From Notospermus geniculatus (taxonomy: Eukaryota > Nemertea > Pilidiophora > Heteronemertea > Lineidae): DNA of 64,000 nt. The notes below the pieces were generated by a model that had not been told where the DNA came from, ran no database searches, and worked only from the letters and a program-made list of their open reading frames with translations. Below are positions 1-12,036 of this stretch, piece after piece. The stretch is taken from contig NMRB01001769.1 in the NCBI GenBank assembly GCA_002633025.1, positions 61,101-125,100 of the forward strand, in the 5' to 3' direction. Each line of letters opens with the position of its first letter. Position 1 is the stretch's first letter. The translations under genes were made by a program, and so were the position numbers.

Positions 1-855
1 CACGGAACAAGGGAAATTCCACAAGGGAACAGCCTATGGAATCGCAGCCTTAGGCCCTGTTAGTGCTATCGGAGTTTCGTGGCGGTCGCTCCTGAGTGTT
101 GGGAACAGAGAGCTCTGAGGAATGTGGAAGTTGGTTTTGTGTCATGTAATTGAGGTTTTCGTAAGCCACCCCAGTGATTCACATGACTGGAGTTACATGA
201 ATACAGATTAAGCATTGGCCTGTCAAGGTTTTTGGAATAGAGTGTAAAGCCGATGACATACTGGCGTGTACGTGGCACGTCCTGCAGGCGTCCCGCCAAT
301 CAGATTCTTCGGTAGGCGTTTCGGTCCGTGTTACCGCATGCCTGATTGGTTGAACGCGTTCAGACGTGTTGCTTACGCACCAGTCTGTCACCGCCTTAAT
401 AGAATGGACTGGGTTTCATTATATAACATGCATGTGTGAATAAAACCACGTGGTAAAAGTAGAATGTTATATTTCCTCAGAGCTCTCTGTAGGTTGTGTT
501 GTACTTTAGACACATACCTCTAGTGTTATTGACTCTGGCCACTGGACGATCTGTATGTTGAAGATCTGTGCAAACGAAACTTGAAATTCCTGGCCAATAT
601 TCCTGGAGGATAGAAAGAGGAAGATGAGCCCACTAAGGCTTTCTCAATCAAATTTGAATCAGATCTACAGTGAATGCAGGAGGAAACTGGCCCGTGCTGG
701 GAAACCCACGATGTCAGAGGGAGCCACCCTCGCCATCATTTAAGCCAGCCGTTGGTTGGGTTTGAACCTCAGTCTCCAGATTGTTAGAGGTGGCAGCCAC
801 ACTAATGTTAGCATCGTGACACTCCAACAACTCGGATATTGTAGGGAAGGTTTAC
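1..855. other. CC2D2A intron or intergenic, no exon seen
   Basis: I see no exon here. The following CC2D2A exons (the rest of the C2 and transglutaminase-like region) must lie beyond the left edge or be missing from the assembly. Positions 677-835 hold a tRNA-SINE-like repeat, listed separately. Confidence 0.5.
677..835 (-). repeat. tRNA-derived SINE-like repeat, copy 1
   Basis: On the minus strand there is a B-box-like GGTTCAAACCC followed by a tail ending in AGTTTCCTCC. The same order of blocks recurs at 23715-23860 (GGTTCGATCCC, then TGGTTTCCTCC). Both copies sit in introns or gene flanks. The SINE assignment rests on the B box and the shared skeleton; no flanking target duplication was checked. 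Confidence 0.45.
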
Positions 856-3800
856 CTTGATGGAGTTCTCGAGACTTCTTTATCATTGAAGAGCACCCGG
901 ATCATGATCTTACACTTGTCCACAGCTTCTCGTCTGCTCTGCTCTCCCCTGGAGGGTAAACACGTAAGCAGATGTCATTTGCAGGCAATGAATGGTATGT
1001 GCATTATATGGTCATATAACAAAACAACCCAAGAAGTGACCACTAACAGCCAATGGAAATGAGGACCCTCGCTCTAATCAGGATGGAGAGGACCAAGGAC
1101 CCTTTCCATCTTTATATACTTACCTAGGACACTGATGTTTTGGACTCACAGTAGCTGTCTGTGTCAACTCCGGTGTCAGCTTGGGTTCCCCTGGCCTCCT
1201 ACGGATCCTAAACGCCTTCTCTCTCACTTCATCCTTGAAGTGTTCCATTGGTAACCGGACAGGCGGTTCTGGCTCAGGGAGAGGTTCTTCATTGAGGGTA
1301 TGCAAGTCTCTCTGCTCGGCGTCCTGGAATAAGAAATCAATGTATGCAAATAATTTCATCGACATCAATTTATGAAGCATGGACATTTTCTGGCAGATGA
1401 CCATGAGATCTTGCAGTGGATATCCTGCCCCAGTGCTCAAGAATTGTGATAAACCAGTCTTGCTTCATTAGAGACTTTCCTCAGGTCCAAAGCCAAGACT
1501 CCTCAGGGCCCTTGCCAAGTAAAACCATCTTTAACCATCAAGGGTTCATACCGCTCCCCCTGCAGACGAGTGTAGTTGAAAGGTGAAGTGACCGTAGTCC
1601 TTGATACTTGAAGATGAGTAAAACAAGACGTGAACAGAAATGATCAGCTTACCGGATCATCCTCCAGGAGGTTCCCCTGTGAGCTATCCCTCTGTCGTTG
1701 TCGAGCATCAGCCTCAGCTTTGGCCTGCTGCTGCGCCCTAAACTTGGCCATCTCTTCATTATAAATCAACATGTTTTTACTGTATTCTTCTTCTTGTTCC
1801 TCCACGAGTTCTTCTACTTCATCATCGATCTCCTGCTGCCATGTGATCTCGTCTGCTTCCCGGTCGGTACCTTCCCTGAAAACGCCAGGAATCAGTCACT
1901 CATCAGAAATTATCAGACCCTCTGCAAGGAGGAATCTGAATATTGTTCCAAAGCAGACTTAACTTTCATTCAAATTGATGTCAATGTACCATAAAGATGG
2001 CAGATTTCTCAGTGATGACATCATCAGCACAAGCTCTACAGACAAACAACAGACTGAGGTCAAAACCAAAGAAACCTTACTTTCTAATCTGCAGTTTGAC
2101 GTTGGTATTCGTACATCTCTGAAATGATCTGAGGCTTTTTATCTCCTTCCATGTTTTGATGATATTTTTGATCAATTTTCTATCAATTTGTTCCTCAATA
2201 TCCCGCTGGTGACGTGTCAACCTGAAAAGATTTGGTTCACATTCTTAGAGTAAGATCACTTACGTACAAGGGCAGTGAAATAAAAACCGTAGATGCAGTC
2301 TGTGCAACTCTGAATTTGACAACCACCTACTTGAGTTCAGTCTTGTAATCTTGCAGTCTTCTCTTTTGATCAATGACAGTGTTACTTCCACCGCGACCTT
2401 GAGCACGTTGTGATATGATGGAGTCCTTCAGATGCTGTGTGGCAACTTTCAATGCTTTGAGCTGAAAAGGTAACGAACACGATTTCAGACGTCAGGTATT
2501 GTTCTTGACGAACTCTCATTCATCTCGGATCCCATTTCCAAAAGGATGAAGAGCACCAACAGGAAAACATAACTTTTGCCACACTGGAAGTCATCATAGG
2601 TCAGGGTGGTTAAACAGTACATGAGGGGTCGCACAGGATAAAATACATATCTACATGTACCTTCTCCGTTAAGAAATCCACAATATTCTTCTTCGATCTA
2701 AAGACAAAGTTTTCATAGAGCTGGTTGAGGCGATTGGCAAGGACATGTTCACGGCTGAAGAGGTGATGGTGGGTCAACGTCAATGTGTTAATGTCCAAGT
2801 CCACTTGGTAGTTTGATGAGAGGTTGGTGCCACCGTCGATGAACCTGTGATCATATTCAGTCGTAACCGCCTGAAATAAAGAGAGTTCTGGCGATCAATT
2901 TAGTTGGTTCAGCTGCGGGTGGTGAACTTATGTATGAATTGGTCAGACAGTGCCCCTGATACTTACATGTATGGAGGGTGTAATTACTCAGTGAAGGTGC
3001 TACAGAATCAAGCAACACTCCAAGTTAAAATCCACTCATTCCACTTGACAGCTTCAACAATCTGTTCAAACTCACCTTATACATGATAGTTTCAAGCAAA
3101 GGTTCAATCACTTCTGGCATTGGAGGTCGAGAGGGGATTGTCTTCAGGGGGTCTGGTAAAGTTTTTATCTTCCCGTCTTCTCCAAACCATTTTCTTCCCT
3201 GAATTCAAAGACAGTAAAAAACTTCAGCATCTTTTGATTAAGTCAGCTAAGCTGAGGACCTCTGATGAGCTGTTGACATGTAGGTCCACTTACCAGGCCA
3301 TCTGGTTCATGCACCAGTCTATCCTCCAGCTTGTTTTCATTCCGAAGTGTTACTTTAGGACGGATGCCGACGTACAATCCTTCCTCCTCCAGGTAACGAG
3401 GCTGCAGGTGTTCATCAATCTTCTTTGAAATTGGCACTGAAATGGATTACAGCTACCGGTAATTACTGATTACTCCGTCCCAATTTAAGTGCAGTTACAC
3501 AAAACTACATGGCTTATTAGTCCTTTTTCTGCACTTACATCCAAATCCGCACACATTTGTGACCGTGACAGCAACATGAGTCGGAATGGGCAGAGAAGAA
3601 GACCCAAGGTGAACCAACGGTTTGTTGATTTCAGCATTGTCGGCCCATTGTGAAATTTGACTTTGTCCATTTCTGCAATTGTTCTCTGGTGTCATCTTGG
3701 GTTTTCTTTCAGGTGCATTCCGACTCATTTTCTTGCTGTCATGGTTCACATTTACTGAATGAGAAGAGTAACATATAACAGATGACTTACCATTGACAAT

Positions 3801-6800
3801 TGAAGGCACGTAATACTTTTCTGTCTCATCCTTTAGCTTTTCTTTATAAGGTTTATAATGTGCTCGTCTGATGGCCGTGTAGCCATAGCCCTCCTCATCT
3901 ACGTCTTCTGGTAACAGGAGTTCCTCTGAAAGAGTATCAGGCACACGGTTTATGCTTGCTGACCTCTCTGTAGGTTTACAGTGACCCATGGCAGTGTGTC
4001 AACCTCTACCATCAAGAAGACAGTTTGATTTGGAAGCTAACACTGAGGGTAGAAAAGCCTCCTCCAAAAGATTAACCCATAACATAGAACAGGGTTATTT
4101 GATGAAAGAATGTTTGAAGCATTGTAAAAGATCACAAGAAATGAAGCAAAAATGCGTCCACTTTTGGTGAAACACAATATGAAAAGCGTAACAATAAAAT
4201 AGATGCTTGACCCACACGCTGGAGGAATATTGAAATGACTGTGACTGTCAAGTTCAGCAAAAAAAGACGAGATGAATATACAAACAATAATTTCCTTGTA
4301 TGATCACCGAAGCAAACTATCACAAGTTTTCAGACACTTGCAAGATCCTAGTCATATTTGATAGCGAGTTATCATCATGTGTGGGTCAACCATGTTCAAT
4401 GGAAGTGAATTCTCATGAGCTGAACATTTCCAAATGCACACCAACAAAACAATAACTTTCAACAATATGAGTATTGACAAGTTTGATGATAATTACCACT
4501 GTCAATGGCCCAAAGGCCATCATCAACAACCTGTCCTGCAAGTCAGGAGCGGATGAGCAACATTAGACACCTGATCAGTGAACTCGAAAAAATCATACAA
4601 TTCGTAGGAACATGCAATAAATAAGAATCTCTAAATCCTGCTTGCACATGCTGTAGGACTATAAACGAGGTTGCCAATTGATCTGGTCTGCCAGGTGTGC
4701 CTTGATCCTATGACAATTTGAAGGATGTTCACACGACAGAACTAGAGTTTAATGAGCATCTACCCGATCCAGGATTCAATCATGACTATTGATCAAACCA
4801 GAGAAAAGTTCACTCCACTTACCCTCTTCTGTTTTAGCTTTTTTTCCCTTTTTGCCAACTTTCTTCTTTGGTTCTCCTGTCTCCTCCTCTCCCTCCTGCA
4901 AACAAAACACGCTCTTTACCACATTTTACAACATTAAATTCATTCTTTAGCTACTACGACAAATAGGACAAGGGGACATCCAAAAGCAGCTGTGATTATG
5001 AACGCCTGATTTAGCTATTACAGTCACATACTGGAGCTATGATAGCTGGATTCTAATGTATCTGGCACCTGACTGACATGTCACCGAGAGAAGCCATTAA
5101 TGCACAGATGAATAAACTGACGCAAACCCCACCTTGGCCTCCTCAATCTCATCAGCAGCCGTTTCCCCGCTTGGGCCGGGTTTTGGTTCTTCCCCCTCCT
5201 CCCCTTCCTTCTTCTCCTCATCCTTTTTTTCTTCCTCAACCTCGGGCTCAGGGTCCCAGTTACGACAGAAGAAATCATATGCTTCCTCATTACTGACACC
5301 ATCTGGTTTGACCTGTGGGGATGAGGATGCAATGAACAGAAGGAAAAGAAAATGACTGGAACAAAGCAAGACTATGTAAGAATCACTTTGATCAGGAGCA
5401 TCACAACATTTGAAAGGATGAAGTGTTCCAATCAGCCACTTTGATTATTTCACTCCCAAGTTTTAAGACAGGTGCAAAACAAGAAATAAAGCAAGTACAC
5501 TGTGCATGTATCATGGAAGCCACTCATCAACTTTGAGATGGTTGACCTAAAACATGTGGGTTCAGTGTCAGTGTTTACTCAGGACATAAAGGGCCATATT
5601 CAAAAAGGGTGTTTAAGACTTAGAGGCGTGTAACTTCGTCAAATGCATGGTGGAAGTGTGTGCATTTAGTGAAGTTACACGCGTCTAAGTCTTAATCGCG
5701 CGATGATCAACCTTTTTGAATATGGCCCAAAGTGTTAAAGAGTTATCTACGAGACAATTCAATGCGTGCAATGGATACAACAGTTACCAGTACCACTACC
5801 GACTGAGAGGGCAAAACATTGTTTGAAAATCCATCATATTCTATTCTATGCAGAGAAAAGGCTCGATCTTTTTTGATGGAACTTTCCATCAGTGAACATA
5901 TACATTGTAAAGCATGTAATGAAAGGAATGAGATCATCACCACTTCTCCACGGAAAGATGTCGCTGCGACCGTATCAGGCCTTTTCATTGTCTTATCTCC
6001 GTGGCAATACGAGGTGCGAGCATGAAGCCACAACGTCACGGTAGTGTGATCGTTGACGTTCCGTACAACGTCACAGTGGAAAAGTTGATACGGTCGGAGC
6101 GCCATCAAATGGTAGAAAAAAAATGGCTACAACCCCATTGTGTTATTGGTGTTAAAGCATAGCTATCAACGCAATCACTACTGATATGAATGACTTTTGA
6201 ATATCGACTTTGCCATTTCTTGTTTGCAGATTTCAGACAGGATCAATCATTCTGCAGACAAAAAATTTGGCTCTGACAAATTGAAAATAGCTGTTGTTAG
6301 TATTGATTGTGTTAATGTAAACTGCGAGTAAAAAAATGTCACCTCATCACCCTTCAGGGTCTGGGCCATCGATTCCTTCCACTTTCTCCTCAAAGACTGC
6401 GCTTTGTCCTCCTGTTGGGAGACATGCATTTAATCACATGCAGAACATCAAGAGGGGACCGTACATGTCCATGTACCGGTACATCAGTGCAAAAGGGTGA
6501 AAAACGTGGTACATGCACTCAACAAATGATATATCAACAGGGAAACAAACAAACATTTGCATGCAGTAGTGTCAGGAAATCGCCCATAGGATGTTGTTAC
6601 ACAGAATGTCATTTTCATGGGTCACTGCTCATGTGTCACTTGTCATGTCCATTCATTTTCAATGTACTGAATAGACAGACAGACTGCATGTCCTCTATCA
6701 CGCGTGAAGGGTGGGCGGAACGAACATGCTTGATCTTTGTGATGAAGTGACATATGACACATGACTGACAAGTGACAGGTGAAAGAGGCCACTCGATGTA

Positions 6801-9377
6801 ACAACAACCTACGACACCTGCTTACTCATCACCTTCGAACTATCAACAGCTCGCCTCCAGCGATTTCGGCGAACCTTTTGCATAGCTTCTTGAACTGCAG
6901 CCTCCTCAGCCTGCTATTGATGGAAATCATAATAGAAATGGACTTAATTGAATTAATGCTTCAACTGTCAATCACTTTCATACAACTGTCAATAGCATTC
7001 TTATCGTTCTGTATTTGAATCTGTCAACAGCTCATCATAGTACGACAGTGAGTGTGCAAGTATATGCTCTTTTCGTAAATTTATACACAGATCCCTACTT
7101 TCTGATTGACCGTGACTATCTTATCTCCTCATGAATTTTAGTTGCCTTCTGAGAAGAGAAACCTACCAGAGCAGCATCATCAAATCTTGTTGTACGTGTT
7201 TTGTCACGTCGTATTCTCCGTGGACGCAATTCCTTCTGGGCTTCACTCTCCGCCTTTTCCTGAAGAGACATGAATCAGCATAACTTTGCAATCAGAACAA
7301 AAAGACGACAGAGACAAGTAACCATGAGGGAAACCTGGAAGTTTTAATGGCAGAATGCCCAACTTACCCTTGCAAGTTTAGCTTTAGCTTGCATCTTCTC
7401 ACGGATTGTCGCGCCAAGAGTTTTACCACGAGCAGCAGCAGCAGGTTTAGCACGAGGTGTTCCCGTCTTGGCTTCCTCCGCAGCTTTTACTGCATCAACC
7501 AGATCCATCAATGCTACACAAGATAAAAAGGTTCTCCATGTCAACTGCGAGTGCTTACTACATGTATTCACTATTACCGGTACCGGTACACTAACTTTAG
7601 GAAATCTTGAGAAAAACAGAAGGGTGCACACTTGGTAATTTGTAATGACAAGAAAACCTACCAGGTTTTTTAGCTCGGGGGGATGGTGTGGGCTTCCTTT
7701 CTTCAATACCTTCCTCTTCAGGAGGGAGCTCTTCCAGTATACCCTCTTCCAGCCTGGATACCAAACCCTCCTCCGCGCCCGGAGCCACCTCTGCCTCCAC
7801 CACTTCATCAGCTGCAGCAGCCCTCTCTCGTAACGACGCTTCCAGTTTAGCTTTACTTTTCAATTTCGCCGTTCCCAACTCTCCTTTGTCACCTTCCTTT
7901 CTGAGTGTCCCGGCCAACTCACGTTTCCTTGTTCTATGCTTCGTTTTCAAATCTTCCATCAATTCTTCTGCATTCTGGATTTCGTCAATCATCTGGAAAA
8001 CAGGTAAAAAATGTGTAAAACCCTTGAGATCACCCTGTCCTTTTGAAAGCCAGGGCCCGTACAGCCTAGTCTGTGAGCATTTCATCACATATGGTAGAAA
8101 ATACTTTACTTCAAACTAATCAGCATTAACGCTGCCTGATGATAGCACCAGGATAAATGTGGCGACCTACAAACAACAAGGAATCAAAATATGAGAGTTG
8201 TAGGAAAAGTGAAACCTCGACTTGACGTGGCATACGAGCCAATACGGCGAGGGTTAAACCTCGACTTGACGTGGCATACGAACCAATACGGCGAGGGTCA
8301 AGCCTCGACTTGGGATATTTTTGACGGCCAGGGTTAAACCTGGACTTGACGTGGCATACGAGCCAATGCGAATTTTTTTTTCACATCTAACAGGATGACT
8401 TATTACAACTTGGCTTGAATAATGATCAGAGAGTTGTACCCACCTCTTCATCAGACAACTCACTGCCGGACATTCTCTGCAGCGTGTCCAGTGCGCCATC
8501 CTAAATAAATCAGAAACTGAACTAAGAAACAGACAGAAATGATACAAAGCACAGCACAATTCAGATATTCAACAAAGAATTCCTTTGAAACACAGTGACA
8601 GTTTTTTCTCACACCAGTTCCAGTTCCAGTGACAAACTAGAACTCACAAATTCACCTGATTTAGAGAATGGTGGATCAATTCTTTGTGGTTCACAATCAA
8701 CTGCTGTTGTACTCTTCAGTGTATAATAGTGTAGAATATAGGTGGGATACTTCTCTAAATGTTCATTTTTTTTAGTGAAAGGAAAAACAAAATACTGAAC
8801 CCGACAGTTCTACACACCCAGGTACTATCCATTGTCCCCTCCTCCACAATATCTTCTTCCACCTTCTTCTTTTTCTTCTTTCCCTTTTGATTATTCCTCC
8901 TCTCATCTGCTGCTCCATCCACCTCTGCTGTGTCTGCCAAACGAGCACGTCTGGCTTCCATCCTCTCTCTGATAGTTCTGGAAATCAATGAAGATGGATG
9001 GATAATAGAAGTGCTTTGCTAATGTTTTGTAGGCCTAATAAGCTGCAGCCGCATCTAGGCCTAGGGCCCTAGTCTGAAATCAATCAAGGAGTTAGGACCT
9101 TCTTCATTCATGTATTGTCTGCACTGCCAGTAGGCCTAGGCCTAGATCAAAAAGCTCCCCGACTGACCCTTAATTTAACAGGCTTAAGGTGATAAGACTA
9201 GCACAGACTACATATACAGCATCTGCGTAGGCTACCGGTAGTACCTAGGCCTAGGCCATCCCATGAATCATGAATGCGACTTGTGAAGCAGGCCAAGCAG
9301 CAATCGGACAATGGGGAATGGGGGGGATGGTACCAATAACGCCGGTGTCGCGATGTCAGCACTTACCGAGAAGCCAT
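856..9377 (-). CDS. CC2D2A: CC2D2A, coiled-coil and C2 domain protein 2A, N-terminal part
   Basis: A ciliary transition-zone (MKS/B9 complex) scaffold needed for ciliogenesis. Coding exons on the minus strand: 9367-9377 (MASR), 8818-8977, 8444-8500, 7662-7992, 7368-7513, 7167-7259, 6833-6910, 6343-6411, 5133-5312, 4823-4895, 3791-3925, 3294-3436, 3076-3198, 2661-2870, 2331-2461, 2081-2221, 1653-1875, 1124-1323, 856-948. All junctions are GT/AG and keep one frame (2597 nt, 865 residues). Diagnostic stretches I match to vertebrate CC2D2[76 protein letters not shown] and [14 protein letters not shown]. The first half is acidic and Lys-rich low-complexity sequence; coiled coil follows (exons 2331-2461 to 1653-1875). 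The sequence stops where the first C2 domain starts, so the C2 and C-terminal domains are outside the window. The start was chosen because the 11-nt first exon supplies an ATG in phase. Confidence 0.93.
5590..5728. mobile_element. Palindromic MITE, family A copy 1
   Basis: The ends GGGCCATATTCAAAAAGG and CCTTTTTGAATATGGCCC are inverted repeats, and the inner arms (TTAAGACTTAGA and TCTAAGTCTTAA) also pair, making a near-complete hairpin. A second copy lies at 24213-24350. It sits in a CC2D2A intron. Confidence 0.8.
8212..8366. repeat. Minisatellite, about 44-bp period
   Basis: About 3.5 tandem units of a 44-bp motif beginning AACCTCGACTTGACGTGG and containing CATACGAGCCAATACGGCG. Units 1 and 2 differ at only two or three sites; unit 3 is shortened and unit 4 diverges at its end. 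It lies in a CC2D2A intron. Confidence 0.85.
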
Positions 9378-9417
9378 TGTAGCTTATCTTCAGTCTTTGC
9401 ACGTCAAGAAATTACCT

Positions 9418-10505
9418 CGCAGCTCGGTATGTCTGTCTGTGATGATGTTGTAATGTCAGTCCTGTGTAGGCTACATGCTATGCAATGAAATTGCATGTAG
9501 ATGTAGGCCTATGCATACATCAGATGCACGTAAATGTACACACACATAAAGTCGTGTACGTACACACATGTACACGGACGGCGCCGACTGTCAGTTCCAA
9601 AATTATGGGTAAAATGGATCGTTCAGTCCTGTAATCGCTCTCTAGTTCGTAAATCTAATTACATTCATCACTTATACATTAAAAATACTGTGTAGTGTCT
9701 TTATATCATGGAATAAAATCGACGAAAGTTTAGGGGAAACTGTATCGAATGCAGGTAAACACACACAGCAGCCATTACTGGAATGTGCAACTTTCTTCCC
9801 TCCTCATGCTCCTGGCAGGAGAGCTCCGCGACGGACGAACCAATCGGGTGAGGGAATCCTCTAATTTGCATATCAGAATGAGAAATCATGAAAATCAGTC
9901 GTACCACAAACATGATTTGCATATCATTATGGGAAATCACTTGCATGGTAATAGGGAGATTGAGATTAGTGACTTATCACGGATCCTTAATACGGATCGA
10001 AATGTACACAAAATTTGTCCTCGTACAGAATTCTATCCGTATACGTAATAACTTCAAAAGGATCCGTGATAAGTTGCTGATCTCAACCTCGCTAATGACG
10101 TCATCGGGCAGCATTCTGCCATTGTGGTCTAATCTCGGCAAAAACCAGCACTCATCATAGGCTGGGAAAAACACCCGAGAGATGGTAGGTCGGCATGACA
10201 GACAGACACAATTAAACAATAACAACCATGAAATATGAATGAAGCTGTATTCCACAGCAGAGACCTTTATTCATCATTATAAAATACAGTACAATGGTTA
10301 CAAAAATGACTGTAGCATGTGTAAAAATCATCATGATCATCATACAAGAATAAAATCCAAGCCATAATTAAAATGTAGATTACGTCATATGAAACACTAG
10401 AAATCTACTCCAGTTGATATCATGATGTTGTCTAGGAAGGAAAATGGCTGCCATGAAACAAAATTTTCTGCATCCTGTCAGAAAATGGAAATTAAGGGCA
10501 TCCTG
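9418..10505. repeat. 1.1-kb tandem duplicate, copy 1
   Basis: Nearly identical to 10507-11609, with small indels (for example the second copy has an extra TGACG at about 10620 and an extra AGTCATGACGTAA at about 11005). The copies are separated by one N at 10506. It holds the probable CC2D2A promoter side and a copy of the RCC1 3' end, including a minus-strand AATAAA at 10266-10271. Probably two haplotypes retained in series. Confidence 0.9.
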
Positions 10506-10506
10506 N

Positions 10507-11609
10507 CGCAGCTCGGTATGTCTGTCTGTGATGATGTTGTAATGTCAGTCCTGTGTAGGCTACATGCTATGCAATGAAATTGCATGTAGATGTAGGCCTA
10601 TGCATACATCAGATGCACGTGACGTAAATGTACACACACATAAAGTCGTGTACGTACACATGTACACGGACGGCGCCGACTGTCAGTTCCAAAATTATGG
10701 GTAGGCCTAAAATGGATCGTTCAGTCCTGTAATCGCTCTCTAGTTCGTAAATCTAATTACATTCATCACTTATACATTAAAAATACTGTGTAGTGTCTTT
10801 ATATCATGGAATAAAATCGACGAAAGTTTAGGGGAAACTGTATCGAATGTAAACACACACAGCAGCCATTACTGGAATGTGCAACTTTCTTCCCTCCTCA
10901 TGCTCCTGGCAGGAGAGCTCCGCGACGGACGAACCAATCGGGTGAGGGAATCCTCTAATTTGCATATCAGAATGAGAAATCATGAAAATCAGTCGTACCA
11001 CAAAAGTCATGACGTAAAACATGATTTGCATATCATTAAGGGAAATCATTTGCATGGTAATAGGGAGGTTGAGATTAGTGACGGATCCTTATACGTATAC
11101 GGATCGAAATGTACACAAAATTTGTCCTCGTACAGAATTCTATCCGTATACGTAACTTCAAAAGGATCCGTGATAAGTTGCTGATCTCAACCTCGCTAAT
11201 GACGTCATCGGGCAGCATTCTGCCATTGTGGTCTAATCTCGGCAAAAACCAGCACTCATCATAGGCTGGGAAAAACACCCGAGAGATGGTAGGTCGGCAT
11301 GACAGACAGACACAATTAAACAATAACAACCATGAAATATGAATGAAGCTGTATTCCACAGCAGAGACCTTTATTCATCATTATAAAATACAGTACAATG
11401 GTTACAAAAATGACTGTAGCATGTGTAAAAATCATCATGATCATCATACAAGAATAAAATCCAAGCCATAATTAAAATGTAGATTACGTCATATGAAACA
11501 CTAGAAATCTACTCCAGTTGATATCATGATGTTGTCTAGGAAGGAAAATGGCTGCCATGAAACAAAATTTTCTGCATCCTGTCAGAAAATGGAAATTAAG
11601 GGCATCCTG
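10507..11609. repeat. 1.1-kb tandem duplicate, copy 2
   Basis: Second copy of the segment at 9418-10505, starting with the same CGCAGCTCGGTATG word immediately after the N. Its right end runs on into unique sequence that continues as RCC1 3' UTR, so this copy is the one joined to RCC1, while copy 1 is the one joined to CC2D2A. Confidence 0.9.
11370..11375 (-). terminator. Poly(A) signal, probable RCC1 3' end
   Basis: AATAAA on the minus strand, about 660 bases past the RCC1 stop codon. The same signal is present in the duplicate at 10266-10271. No transcript evidence is available. Confidence 0.5.
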
Positions 11610-12036
11610 AAGTCTTAAGAATGAAGAGAACGCAGAGAAGAATCCCCTGCCTCAGTTGGAGACGACACTAAACATTCAGAAATACATGTACATGTACATT
11701 ACGAGTATAAAACTGACTTGGATATTGTACAAGTGCCAATTGTTCCTAACATTACCTGGTCCTTGAGAAAAGACCTGTGCTGTGAAAAAAGATATCTGAC
11801 CCAATACATGGTCATCACATGAGAGAACAGGTTACTAGTAGTCACTTGACATAAGGCAATTAACAAGATATGATCCAATCAACTTAAAGGATAGGATAGG
11901 CGCTATCCAATCAAATCACAGAAGAAGTCGACATTATCCAATCAGCTTCATATGACTATTGAGCAATGGAGGATGAGTCCTTGCAGTTCTGAGTTGCCAT
12001 GGTTACTGAGCCAACACGTTTCATTTTGCTGCATCT

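Noticed and set aside
5743-6108. 121-aa minus-strand frame inside CC2D2A
   Set aside because: Not flanked by usable splice sites in phase; adjacent CC2D2A exons join without it.
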